This document shows positions 16,454-24,571 of a DNA stretch of 64,000 bases, one piece after another (the first letter of the stretch is position 1; the number at the start of each line of letters is the position of its first letter). This DNA is from Methylicorpusculum oleiharenae. GTDB taxonomy: Bacteria; Pseudomonadota; Gammaproteobacteria; Methylococcales; Methylomonadaceae. The stretch spans positions 1,394,492 to 1,458,491 of the forward strand of contig NZ_WUTY02000001.1 in NCBI RefSeq assembly GCF_009828925.2. Direction: 5' to 3'. The notes under the pieces are model-generated. The model was not told where the DNA came from, ran no database searches, and was given only the letters and a program-made list of their open reading frames with translations. A program made the translations under genes and the position numbers.

Positions 16454-17331
16454 CAATGCTGGCTGTAAAGCTTAATGAGCGTTGACGGATCTTGATTCAG
16501 AAAACCATGGCTGCCGTGCAGTTGCATCAACTGTGCTGCCAGGCCTGACATCGGTGTGGCATGACCTTGTCTGGATGCAATATCAATTGCCATGTTAAGG
16601 TCTTTTAACAGGGTTTTAACCCGCCATTTTATCGGCTCGAAGGTCTCGTTTGCCATCTCCGGTCCGACGATCTGCAAGGGTTTTGAATCGGCAAAACCAC
16701 CGGCCAACGCTTCTGGAATCCGGGCGGCATCAACGCCTGCCGATTTGGCCAAAGCGATCATTTCAGCGATGACCAGTACGTTGCAACTGACGATCATTTG
16801 ATTACAGATTTTGGTCACTTGACCGCTGCCTGTTTCACCCATGTGGGTGAGTTGCTGATACAGCGGCTTCAACACTTCGCGAACTATTGCTACCGCCTCG
16901 TTACTGCCGCCCGCCATAATTGCCAGACTGCCTTGCTCAGCCCCTGCAACGCCGCCGGATACCGGCGCATCGACCCACTGCATGCCGCAATAGTGTTCGA
17001 CACGCGAAGCGAGTTCGCGTGTTGTTTCAGGGTGTATACTGGACAAATCAATAATCAGTTGACCTTGCCGTCCGCAGGGAAGAATGTGCTGATTTACGAT
17101 TGTTTCTACAACGGCGGTATCAGCAAGACATAAGATGATGATATCGGATGCCTCGATTAACGCGCCGCTGTCAGTAAATGCAACAGCGCCTGCCTCGACG
17201 ACAGGGGTCAGTTTTTCCGGAGTGCGATTCCAGACATTGACTTTAAAACCGGCATTTAATAAACGTAAGGTGAGCGGTTTGCCCATGAGACCAATGCCGA
17301 TAAAGCCCAGTGTATATTTTTGTTGGGGCAT
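16453..17331 (-). CDS. glxR: Tartronate semialdehyde reductase (beta-hydroxyacid dehydrogenase)
   Basis: A 292-residue NAD(P)-dependent 3-hydroxyacid dehydrogenase. The Rossmann motif is GFIGIGLMG (residues 9-17), followed by NVWNRTPEK; the substrate loop is DAPVSGGVAGAEQG and the catalytic lysine region GSGQVTKICNQ. It reduces tartronate semialdehyde to D-glycerate. It precedes and overlaps hyi by 1 nt, so the pair can convert hydroxypyruvate to glycerate by a route parallel to HprA. 3-Hydroxyisobutyrate dehydrogenase-like specificity is possible, but the hyi partner favours GlxR. Confidence 0.85.
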   Translation of the reverse strand: MPQQKYTLGFIGIGLMGKPLTLRLLNAGFKVNVWNRTPEKLTPVVEAGAVAFTDSGALIEASDIIILCLADTAVVETIVNQHILPCGRQGQLIIDLSSIHPETTRELASRVEHYCGMQWVDAPVSGGVAGAEQGSLAIMAGGSNEAVAIVREVLKPLYQQLTHMGETGSGQVTKICNQMIVSCNVLVIAEMIALAKSAGVDAARIPEALAGGFADSKPLQIVGPEMANETFEPIKWRVKTLLKDLNMAIDIASRQGHATPMSGLAAQLMQLHGSHGFLNQDPSTLIKLYSQH

Positions 17332-17421
17332 GACTATCTATCCTGAGGAATACGGAAGTCTTAAAAATTTGAGCTACGAGAGTCAGTTCTCTGTGATGTA
17401 ATAAACAAATCATATCATTCA

Positions 17422-17447
17422 TTTTATCAACTGTACGGCTGATAAAA
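17422..17447. promoter_or_regulatory. Perfect inverted repeat upstream of ggt
   Basis: TTTTATCA and TGATAAAA, a perfect 8-bp inverted repeat with a 10-nt spacer, lie in the glxR-ggt divergent region. It could be an operator or a hairpin. No regulator is known. Confidence 0.35.
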
Positions 17448-17543
17448 GGTCAGGTTTCAGGAGCCGATGCGACATGCTCGAAAAAAAGATATTACTGAAT
17501 ATTACTCCTTTCATACTTAAAAATCGTTCGACTTTATTTAAAG

Positions 17544-17638
17544 GTGCGGGAGTGTTTGTCGAAGACTGCCGTGAACCTGTTCATGGGGGCTTGGCGGCAG
17601 CATCCCTGCTGCCGACATCCTTGCCAAACACCTCGCAC
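17544..17638. repeat. Hairpin repeat element, copy 2
   Basis: The arms 17544-17558 and 17625-17638 pair almost fully (one bulged base). The central 39 nt (17582-17620) match copy 1 at 36/39 and contain the perfect stem GGCAGCA/TGCTGCC around TCCC. The outer arms differ from copy 1, so the core is the shared unit. It lies in the apparent 5' extension of the ggt reading frame. Confidence 0.7.
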
Positions 17639-17680
17639 TTTCTGAAAATCAGACGTTTTTTCTATCAGATAGGAGGTGGC

Positions 17681-19414
17681 TTGTTAGCTTCTGCTGTCCC
17701 GCAAAGCCGGACGGTAAAAACACGGTTTACCGTAAAAACCTATGGCCTTATTTTTGCTATTTTTGGGTTTATCGTTTTGGGCTGGCAGCCTTTTGCTTAC
17801 GCCCAGGCTTCAAATCTGGCGATAGCGAGCGCACATCCTCTGGCAACACAGGCCGGAAGGGACGTGATCGATCAAGGAGGCAATGCGTTTGATGCGGCGG
17901 TTGCAGTCAGTGCTGCATTGGCAGTTGTTGAACCCTCGGGTTCGGGCTTGGGCGGCGGCGGTTTCTGGTTGTTGCATAGAGCACGTGACGGCTTTGAAAC
18001 GATGCTGGACGGGCGTGAAAAAGCACCTTTGGCAGCGCATAAAGCAATGTTTCTGAATAAAGACAGCAAAGTAATACTAGGCCTGTCTATCACTGGAGCC
18101 CTTTCGGCAGGTATTCCGGGGGTGCCCGCCGCATTGGCGCATTTGGCGGAACATTATGGTCAACTGCCTTTATCTGAATCTTTAAAACCCGCTATACGTT
18201 ATGCACGGGAAGGTTTTCCGGTCGGTGATAAATACCGCAAATTGGTGACGTTTAGGCTTAAGGAATTACAAACATCAGAAACGGCAGCGGCAATTTTTCT
18301 AGATGGCGGCCAAGTGCCTAAAAAAGGCTGGATTTTAAAACAGCCGGAACTGGCGTATACCTTGGAGCGATTGGCGCAATTTGGCAGAGATGGATTTTAT
18401 TCCGGCGTAGTTGCAGAAAAATTACTTCAATCAGTCAAATCCAGTGGCGGTATTTGGCAGCAAGAAGACCTGAATAACTACCGGGTCATTGAGCGTGCTC
18501 CAGTGAGAGGCCGTTTTCATGGTCTACGCATTACCAGTGCTTCATTGCCGTCATCGGGCGGAATAGGGCTCATCGAGTCGTTAAATATTCTAAGTGAATA
18601 CGATTTGGCCAAGCCCGATTCGACGACGAGAAAGCATTTGATTGTTGAAGCGATGCGGCGCAGTTACAGGGATAGGGCCATGTATTTGGGGGACCCTGAT
18701 TTTATCGATGTGCCGGTTGCTCGATTGATCAATCCTGACTATGCTGCGGGGCTCAGGGTTTCGCTCAGACCGGATAAAGCCTTGGCCAGCAGCCTGCTTG
18801 CCGGAGAAATGAGCGGCCAATCGGGCGGCGACAATACCACACATTTTTCAATTATGGATACAGAAGGCAATCGCGTGGCTGCAACCCTCAGCATCAATTA
18901 CCCTTTCGGTGCAGCTTTTGTGGCGGATGGAACCGGCGTGTTGCTGAATGATGAAATGGATGATTTTGTCAGTTTGCCGGGCGCCATGAATGTCTATGGT
19001 CTGGTGGGAGGCGCGGCCAATGCCATAGAGCCCGGCAAACGGATGTTGTCGAGTATGGCGCCTTCATTTGTCGAGGACGAGCATAAAGTGGCTGTGATAG
19101 GCACGCCGGGCGGGAGCCGCATCATTTCCATGGTGTTGCTGGCGGTACTGGATATTGCGGAAGGTAAAGGGCCTCAATCGTGGGTCAGCGTCCCCCGCTT
19201 TCATCACCAATATTTGCCGGATGTCATTCAATATGAAGCGGGTGGGTTGAGTCTGACTGAAATAGAAGGCTTGACCCGGCTAGGGCATGCGGTTAAGCAA
19301 GCACCTTATCAATATGGAGACATGCAGGTCGTGCAATTTGATAAAGCTACCCGGCAATTTGATGCAGCCAGCGACCCGCGTGGCGAGGGTTTGTCTTTGA
19401 CACGTAACGAATGA
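17681..19414 (+). CDS. ggt: Gamma-glutamyltranspeptidase precursor
   Basis: An Ntn-hydrolase that hydrolyses or transfers the gamma-glutamyl group of glutathione in the periplasm. From TTG 17681 it is 577 residues: a signal peptide (hydrophobic GLIFAIFGFIVLGW, cleavage near AYAQA), the large subunit (ASAHPLATQAG, GGNAFDAAVA, GSGLGGGGFW), then the autocleavage site GGDNTTHFSIMD, whose second threonine is the nucleophile, and the late SSMAPSF and GTPGGSRI. The start is uncertain: ATG 17474 gives 646 residues, but the extra 69 include translated repeat DNA; TTG 17681 has GGAGG 4 nt upstream, which is close spacing. The end overlaps the next gene by 4 nt. Confidence 0.85.
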   Translation: MLASAVPQSRTVKTRFTVKTYGLIFAIFGFIVLGWQPFAYAQASNLAIASAHPLATQAGRDVIDQGGNAFDAAVAVSAALAVVEPSGSGLGGGGFWLLHRARDGFETMLDGREKAPLAAHKAMFLNKDSKVILGLSITGALSAGIPGVPAALAHLAEHYGQLPLSESLKPAIRYAREGFPVGDKYRKLVTFRLKELQTSETAAAIFLDGGQVPKKGWILKQPELAYTLERLAQFGRDGFYSGVVAEKLLQSVKSSGGIWQQEDLNNYRVIERAPVRGRFHGLRITSASLPSSGGIGLIESLNILSEYDLAKPDSTTRKHLIVEAMRRSYRDRAMYLGDPDFIDVPVARLINPDYAAGLRVSLRPDKALASSLLAGEMSGQSGGDNTTHFSIMDTEGNRVAATLSINYPFGAAFVADGTGVLLNDEMDDFVSLPGAMNVYGLVGGAANAIEPGKRMLSSMAPSFVEDEHKVAVIGTPGGSRIISMVLLAVLDIAEGKGPQSWVSVPRFHHQYLPDVIQYEAGGLSLTEIEGLTRLGHAVKQAPYQYGDMQVVQFDKATRQFDAASDPRGEGLSLTRNE

Positions 19415-20109
19415 GCCGGATTTTAGCTGATTCCGAAGTGGATCTGTGGCGGGTGCCTCTGGAGGCAACTGATATTGCCAATCCTTATTATGAGTCGATT
19501 CTGGATGAAGCTCAGCGCGCCAACCTGCTAAATTTTAAGCAGCCGAGTCTCAGGGCAAACTATGTACAAATGCAGGCCAAGCGGCGGCAAATTTTGGCGC
19601 AGTATTTGGACGAAGCACCCGCCGCTCTTAAATTCGCCAAAGGACAATACGGCAAACCTTTTTTGATCAACGATCCGGAACTGGCGTTCAATGTATCGCA
19701 TTCGGCTAATTGTTTGGTCGTTGCGGTATCCCGGAATTGTGACATAGGCGTGGATGTAGAAGCGATCAAGCCCAGAAATAATCTGCAGGGCTTGGCTAGT
19801 CGGTGTTTTGCAGCAGAAGAGCAGACTTATTGGCAGGCGTTAAACCAGGATCAGCAGTTGATTGGGTTTTACCGGCTATGGACGGCTAAGGAAGCGTTTG
19901 TCAAAGCGGTAGGGCGAGGCATTGCGTTAGGTCTTGATCGTTGTGTCATTGATACGCGACAGCCGTTTCAGTGGTTACGCTTACCGGTTCAATACGCCCC
20001 CGCTTTTCAATGGCAGATCGCCGCTGTTGATTTGGCAGATCAACAGGTTTGTTGTTCATTGGTTCATAATAAGCAGCACGTTATTCTCAATATTAGGCAA
20101 TGGTTATGA
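19411..20109 (+). CDS. 4'-Phosphopantetheinyl transferase (Sfp type)
   Basis: A 232-residue Sfp/AcpT-superfamily enzyme that moves phosphopantetheine from CoA to a serine of carrier proteins. The Mg2+/CoA motifs are IGVDVEAIKP (around residue 112) and the WTAKEAFVKAVGRGI block (around 155); FNVSHSANCLVVAVS precedes them. At this length it is the Sfp rather than the short AcpS kind, so it may serve secondary-metabolite or fatty-acid carrier proteins; no such synthase is in view. The ATG overlaps the ggt stop (ATGA), and the 3' end overlaps the DUF192 gene by 10 nt. Confidence 0.88.
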   Translation: MSRILADSEVDLWRVPLEATDIANPYYESILDEAQRANLLNFKQPSLRANYVQMQAKRRQILAQYLDEAPAALKFAKGQYGKPFLINDPELAFNVSHSANCLVVAVSRNCDIGVDVEAIKPRNNLQGLASRCFAAEEQTYWQALNQDQQLIGFYRLWTAKEAFVKAVGRGIALGLDRCVIDTRQPFQWLRLPVQYAPAFQWQIAAVDLADQQVCCSLVHNKQHVILNIRQWL

Positions 20110-20612
20110 TAAGTCTTAATTTCAGACAAGTATTAATCCCACGTTTTTCAGGAAGCCTTATCCCTCTTGTGACTTTGGTGTTCGTTTTGGTTTTTAAATG
20201 CGCCTCCGCAGAAGGCTATAAACCGGCCCCGCTGGGGCAAGGGCTTGTAAACTTTGGAACACAGGGGCGTTTGCTGGAAGTGGAAGTGGCCGCCAGCGAA
20301 GAAGCCAGGGCCAGAGGATTGATGTTCAGGGATGATCTGGAGGCGGATAAAGGCATGTTGTTTGTATTTTCTGACGATCAGCTGCGCGGTGTTTGGATGA
20401 AAAACACGTTGTTGCCGCTGGATATTTTGTTTATTTCCTCAGCGGGCAGAGTCGTTTCGCTGCTGCCTCATGTATCCCCGTGTGTCAATGAAGACTGTGA
20501 TGTCTATGATTCCGGTCTTCCCGCGCGTTATATGCTGGAGGTTAATGCCGGCTATGCCGAACGCTGGAATATCAGGCAAGGTGATCCTGTGAGGGTAACC
20601 ATTAAACAATAA
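20100..20612 (+). CDS. DUF192 family exported protein
   Basis: A 170-residue protein. A long N-terminal region with hydrophobic stretch LIPLVTLVFVLVFKCASA (about 20-37) is a signal peptide. The DUF192 domain follows: ARGLMFRDDLEADKGMLFVF, RGVWMKNTLLPLDILFIS and ARYMLEVNAG are its conserved blocks. The family is small, beta-rich and functionally uncharacterised. ATG 20100 or ATG 20106 could both start translation. It overlaps the transferase gene by 10 nt. Confidence 0.85.
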   Translation: MVMISLNFRQVLIPRFSGSLIPLVTLVFVLVFKCASAEGYKPAPLGQGLVNFGTQGRLLEVEVAASEEARARGLMFRDDLEADKGMLFVFSDDQLRGVWMKNTLLPLDILFISSAGRVVSLLPHVSPCVNEDCDVYDSGLPARYMLEVNAGYAERWNIRQGDPVRVTIKQ

Positions 20613-20684
20613 TTAGCGCTGACGCCGCTAAGGCATGAGGGTGTCAGGGATTTTTGGGGCTTATGAGAGAGACTGACAGGTTAA

Positions 20685-21098
20685 CTATGACAGTATCAAC
20701 GGCACTTCCCGTGCCTGTTGGTCAATGATCCTGAAGCCACGCATTTCGAGAACGCCTTTGGTATTCAGCGAAATGATCAAATTGAGAGTATCCGGATAAG
20801 CCGACATCGCCAAATCAGTTGCAGACGGTTGCGCTGGCGCTTTGGGATGAGAATGATAAATGGCAAACAATTCCCCGCCTTTTTCTCGTATGTTCTGCAT
20901 GGCATTAATTTGCTGCCCCGGTTCCATAAGGAATTTATCGGCAGGGTGTTCTGCCGCATTGGCAATGGGGTAACATTGATGGGCTATGCCCTGGTGGCTG
21001 CTGATAAGACCGCATATTTCGGAATCTGGGGAAAGCTGCGCCAAATGCAGCAGCTGGTTGGTTATTTTTCGTGGAATGGCAATTTCTAAGAGTTGCAT
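20685..21098 (-). CDS. M67 (JAMM/MPN) family metallopeptidase
   Basis: A 137-residue JAB1/MPN domain. The complete zinc motif is present: E27 in SEICGLI, HSHP at 82-85 and SATD at 92-95, i.e. E-x(n)-HxHx(7)Sx2D. Bacterial M67 enzymes usually trim the C-terminus of ubiquitin-like sulfur carriers (ThiS/MoaD type) or release cysteine from them. No such carrier or E1-like enzyme is adjacent. It is the last gene of the leftward hemA-prfA-prmC unit, 36 nt after prmC. Confidence 0.85.
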   Translation of the reverse strand: MQLLEIAIPRKITNQLLHLAQLSPDSEICGLISSHQGIAHQCYPIANAAEHPADKFLMEPGQQINAMQNIREKGGELFAIYHSHPKAPAQPSATDLAMSAYPDTLNLIISLNTKGVLEMRGFRIIDQQAREVPLILS

Positions 21099-21134
21099 AG
21101 TTTTAAAACCTTATAAAGTGAAGTGTGCCGGTGA

Positions 21135-21977
21135 TTAAGACTGCCGTTGTCCATAAGTCACCCGGGGATGGCCCGATAAGTCCCGGTAAGTTTGTATATT
21201 TTGGTAATGAAATTCACGAAAAATAGCCTGAACTTCATTTTGCTGATTGTATCCATGCTCGATCAGTAAATGGCCTTGCGGTTGCAGATGACTTAAGGCT
21301 TTACCGGCAATCGCTTCGATATCATCGAGTCCGCGGTTAGCGGCGATCAATGCATTTTGAGGCTCAAATCTTACGTCTCCAGTCAAAAGATGCGGGTCTT
21401 CCGGGGCAATATAAGGCGGATTGCTGACAACAAGATCAAATGAGTGGCCTTTTATCTGATCGAACCAATGACTTTGGATGAAAGTAATGTTTTCAGCCTT
21501 GTGGGACCGGGCATTAATTTGGGCTACTTTCAATGCGCTGCTACTGTTATCGACTGCCGTGACCTCAATCAAAGGTTTTTCCGCAGCAAGCGTAATCGCG
21601 ATAATGCCGGAGCCGGTGCCCAGATCAATGACCTTGAACGCTGAGGTCTGAGGGATCAAGGTTAGTGCCACTTCGATCAACAATTCAGTTTCGGGTCTGG
21701 GTATCAATACGTCAGGGTTGACGGCGAAATCTCGTGACCAGAACTCACGTTGACCTGTCAGATAAGCGATCGGTGTCCCTTCGCTTCGCTTATGAATCAG
21801 GTGATCAAAGCAACAGGCTTGTTCGCCGCTCACTTCGCGTTCCGGCCAGGCTTTAAGATAAGAGCGATTTTTACCTAGGGCCAAACTTAACAGGATTTCC
21901 GCCTCAAGCTGCGGTGAATCCACTTCTGGTTGCAGTGTTTGTAAGCCCTTGAGTAGTAGATTTTTTATCGTAAGCAT
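21135..21977 (-). CDS. prmC: Release factor N5-glutamine methyltransferase
   Basis: A 280-residue SAM-dependent methyltransferase that methylates the GGQ glutamine of RF1 and RF2. A helical N-terminal domain (1-85) binds the release factor; the SAM motif is VIDLGTGSG (116-124), and NPPY (186-189) binds the glutamine amide. It directly follows prfA (7-nt gap), its substrate, the usual gammaproteobacterial order. Confidence 0.95.
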   Translation of the reverse strand: MLTIKNLLLKGLQTLQPEVDSPQLEAEILLSLALGKNRSYLKAWPEREVSGEQACCFDHLIHKRSEGTPIAYLTGQREFWSRDFAVNPDVLIPRPETELLIEVALTLIPQTSAFKVIDLGTGSGIIAITLAAEKPLIEVTAVDNSSSALKVAQINARSHKAENITFIQSHWFDQIKGHSFDLVVSNPPYIAPEDPHLLTGDVRFEPQNALIAANRGLDDIEAIAGKALSHLQPQGHLLIEHGYNQQNEVQAIFREFHYQNIQTYRDLSGHPRVTYGQRQS

Positions 21978-21984
21978 GCGCGGC

Positions 21985-23070
21985 TTATTCTTCGCCCAGT
22001 TGCGTTAACAGCTTGGCTTGGTGTTCGTTAATCAAAGGCTCTATGACTTGTTCCATCGAACCTTGCATAATTTCATCGAGCTTATAGAGCGTCAAATTGA
22101 TCCTATGGTCGGTCATGCGGCCTTGAGGAAAGTTGTAGGTGCGTATGCGTTCTGAACGATCGCCGCTGCCCACTTGCAGTTTTCGGTTTTGAGCTTGCTC
22201 TGATTGCAGTTTTTCCTGCTCGGCGGCCAGTAAACGTGACTGCAGCAGCGACATGGCTCGGGCGCGATTTTTATGTTGGGAGCGTTCGTCCTGGCATTCG
22301 ACGACAACGCCGCTGGGGATATGGGTAATCCGTATAGCCGATTCCGTCTTATTGATGTGCTGACCGCCTGCGCCAGAGGAGCGGTATGTGTCTACGCGTA
22401 AATCGGCCGGGTTGATATCGATAGCATCAACTTCTTCAGCTTCGGGCATCACCGCAACAGTACATGCGGAGGTATGCACCCGGCCTTGCGATTCGGTTTC
22501 CGGAACCCGCTGAACGCGGTGTGCGCCGGATTCAAATTTTAATTGTGAGTAGACATCCTGTCCTGAAACGCGCAATACGATCTCTTTGTAACCGCCATGA
22601 TCTCCGGGGCTTTCGCTGATCGATTCGGTTTTCCAGCCTTTTTTTTCTGCAAAACGCTGATACATGCGGGCCAGATCGCCAGAAAAAATGGCGGCTTCAT
22701 CGCCCCCCGTTCCGGCTCGTATTTCAAGGTAAATGTTGCGATTGTCATTGGGGTCTTTGGGCAACAACAGAATTTGCAGCTCTTGCTCTATAGCAGCTTG
22801 TTGTTTATCAATGGCGGATATTTCTTCTTTAGCCATTTCCCGTAACTCAGGGTCGCTGTCTTTGGCCATTTCATGAGCAGATTCCAGGTCAGCCAATGTC
22901 TGTTCGAAATTCTTATAGCAATCAACAATGGGTTTGATCTGGGAGTATTCCTGGCTGAGTGCGCGAAATTTATTTTGATTGCTTTGGGTTTCGGGTTGAG
23001 CGAGAAGGGCGGTAATTTCGTCAAAGCGTTCGCTGAGACTGTCTAGGCGGTGTGCTATGGATGGTTTCAT
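21985..23070 (-). CDS. prfA: Peptide chain release factor 1
   Basis: A 361-residue class I release factor reading UAA and UAG. The anticodon-like tripeptide is PET at 190-192 (PxT form, RF1 specific), and the peptidyl-hydrolysis GGQ is at 235-237 in [14 protein letters not shown]. The length is normal. Its ATG overlaps the hemA stop by 4 nt, giving translational coupling in the hemA-prfA-prmC operon. Confidence 0.97.
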   Translation of the reverse strand: MKPSIAHRLDSLSERFDEITALLAQPETQSNQNKFRALSQEYSQIKPIVDCYKNFEQTLADLESAHEMAKDSDPELREMAKEEISAIDKQQAAIEQELQILLLPKDPNDNRNIYLEIRAGTGGDEAAIFSGDLARMYQRFAEKKGWKTESISESPGDHGGYKEIVLRVSGQDVYSQLKFESGAHRVQRVPETESQGRVHTSACTVAVMPEAEEVDAIDINPADLRVDTYRSSGAGGQHINKTESAIRITHIPSGVVVECQDERSQHKNRARAMSLLQSRLLAAEQEKLQSEQAQNRKLQVGSGDRSERIRTYNFPQGRMTDHRINLTLYKLDEIMQGSMEQVIEPLINEHQAKLLTQLGEE

Positions 23071-24326
23071 TGAGTTGAGGATAATTTAAAAATTTCACGC
23101 GCGGCCGCGATCAGATCGTGCCTTTCGTTAGCTCCCGCTTCTCTGATTTGGGTGCTGGGCGTGTGAATGAGTTTATTGGTCAGGCTATGGGCCAGACGAT
23201 TGAGTGCTTCTTCAGCAGAGAGGCCGTTATTAAGCATTTTAAGGGTTTTGGTTAGGGCTTCGTCACGTATTGATTCTGCCTGTACACGATAATCCCTGAT
23301 CGTGTTTTGCGCGCCTTGGGCCCTTAGCCAGTACAAAAAATGCTCGACTTCCGTATCGATGATTTCTTCAGCCTGCAGCGCTGCTCGGCGGCGGTTGTCC
23401 ATATTTTGGTCAATAGTATTCTGGAGATCATCGACGGTGTAAAGATAAACGTCTTTCAATTGTTCCACTTCTGCTTCGATATCTCGGGGGACAGCAAGGT
23501 CGACCATGAACATGGGTTTGTGTTTGCGCTTTTTGATCGCGCTTTCCACGCTCCCTTTGCCCAGGATAGGTAGTTGACTGGCGGTGGACGATACAACGAT
23601 GTCGGCTTCGGCCAAATGCGTAGGGAGTTCTGTTAATGAAATGGCATAGCCGTTAAATCGACTTGCCAGTGCGTGGGCTTTGTCAAAAGTACGGTTTGCG
23701 ATAATGATTCTACCGATGCCTTGTTGGCTAAGATGACGTGCTGTTAATTCTATTGTCTCTCCGGCGCCTATTAAAATAGCGGTTTGTTCACTGAGTTTGT
23801 CAAAAATCTGCTGCGCAAGTTGAACGGCTGCAAATGCAATCGATACCGGGCTTGATCCGATGGCCGTATCTGTCCTGACCTTTTTGGCGGCTGAAAAGGT
23901 GTATTGAAATAACTTGCCCAGGTATTTGCCAAGCGTGCCGGCTTCTGATGCTGCCTGGTAAGCTGTTTTCATTTGCCCCAGAATTTGAGGTTCGCCCAGG
24001 ACCATGGAGTCAAGTCCGCATGCGACGCGGAACATATGACGAATTAGCTGGCTGTCCTGGTGGGTGTATAAATAGGGGGCGAAATCGGCTGATTGTATGT
24101 TTCGATTATCTGCAACCCAATCGATTAATATTTGTTTGTTTTCTATGGGGGATTCGCAATAAAATTCAGTGCGGTTGCAGGTCGATAATATGGCCGCTTC
24201 GGAAATGCCATTTAATCGCCATAAATCCTGTAATGATGATTCCAGAATATCGGCAGGAAAAGCCAATCGCTCGCGAATTGAAACCGGCGCTGTATTGTAA
24301 TTGATTCCAACGGCTAGCAGTGTCAT
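23067..24326 (-). CDS. hemA: Glutamyl-tRNA reductase
   Basis: A 419-residue enzyme that reduces glutamyl-tRNA(Glu) to glutamate-1-semialdehyde with NADPH, the first committed step of C5 tetrapyrrole synthesis. The catalytic cysteine is C50 in [11 protein letters not shown]. The NADPH domain is seen at [17 protein letters not shown], and a C-terminal dimerisation helix follows. It heads the leftward operon with prfA and prmC and is divergent from the TPR-lolB-ispE operon, the classical gammaproteobacterial arrangement. Confidence 0.97.
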   Translation of the reverse strand: MTLLAVGINYNTAPVSIRERLAFPADILESSLQDLWRLNGISEAAILSTCNRTEFYCESPIENKQILIDWVADNRNIQSADFAPYLYTHQDSQLIRHMFRVACGLDSMVLGEPQILGQMKTAYQAASEAGTLGKYLGKLFQYTFSAAKKVRTDTAIGSSPVSIAFAAVQLAQQIFDKLSEQTAILIGAGETIELTARHLSQQGIGRIIIANRTFDKAHALASRFNGYAISLTELPTHLAEADIVVSSTASQLPILGKGSVESAIKKRKHKPMFMVDLAVPRDIEAEVEQLKDVYLYTVDDLQNTIDQNMDNRRRAALQAEEIIDTEVEHFLYWLRAQGAQNTIRDYRVQAESIRDEALTKTLKMLNNGLSAEEALNRLAHSLTNKLIHTPSTQIREAGANERHDLIAAAREIFKLSSTQ

Positions 24327-24409
24327 GAGTCAAAAGTATCAGAGTCTTAATGATTAATGGATACGGACTGAACTTAGCTTTATCAGATGCGTCTCAGCGG
24401 TTACAAGCA

Positions 24410-24448
24410 TAAGCCCATTGGCCAGGTAATTCTAAATATATGGGCTTA
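24410..24448. repeat. Inverted repeat in the hemA/TPR divergent region
   Basis: TAAGCCCAT and ATGGGCTTA form a perfect 9-bp inverted repeat with a 21-nt spacer, centred about 100 nt upstream of both genes. It may be a regulator site or a hairpin. Confidence 0.35.
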
Positions 24449-24508
24449 GAGCGGTATTTTAAAGAAATGTTGCGCGTTTATCCAAACGTTATAAATCAAC
24501 TGTCAAGT

Positions 24509-24536
24509 TTGATCGCGTTTTCTGTTAATCTATTAT
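24509..24536 (+). promoter_or_regulatory. Promoter of the TPR-lolB-ispE operon
   Basis: -35 TTGATC (4/6), 16-nt spacer, -10 TATTAT (5/6), 36 nt before the GTG start at 24572. Confidence 0.5.
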
Positions 24537-24571
24537 GTAGATGTTGTCTTGAAAAATCATAGGATATTTGT

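Larger units (their letters stand above)
17332..17680. other. 349-nt region between glxR and ggt: palindromes, no convincing gene
   Basis: Contains the divergent upstream regions of glxR and ggt, an 8-bp palindrome at 17422-17447 and copy 2 of the hairpin element at 17544-17638. A frame in phase with ggt is open from ATG 17474, but its peptide is partly read from the repeat element and does not look like a protein domain. Confidence 0.6.
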
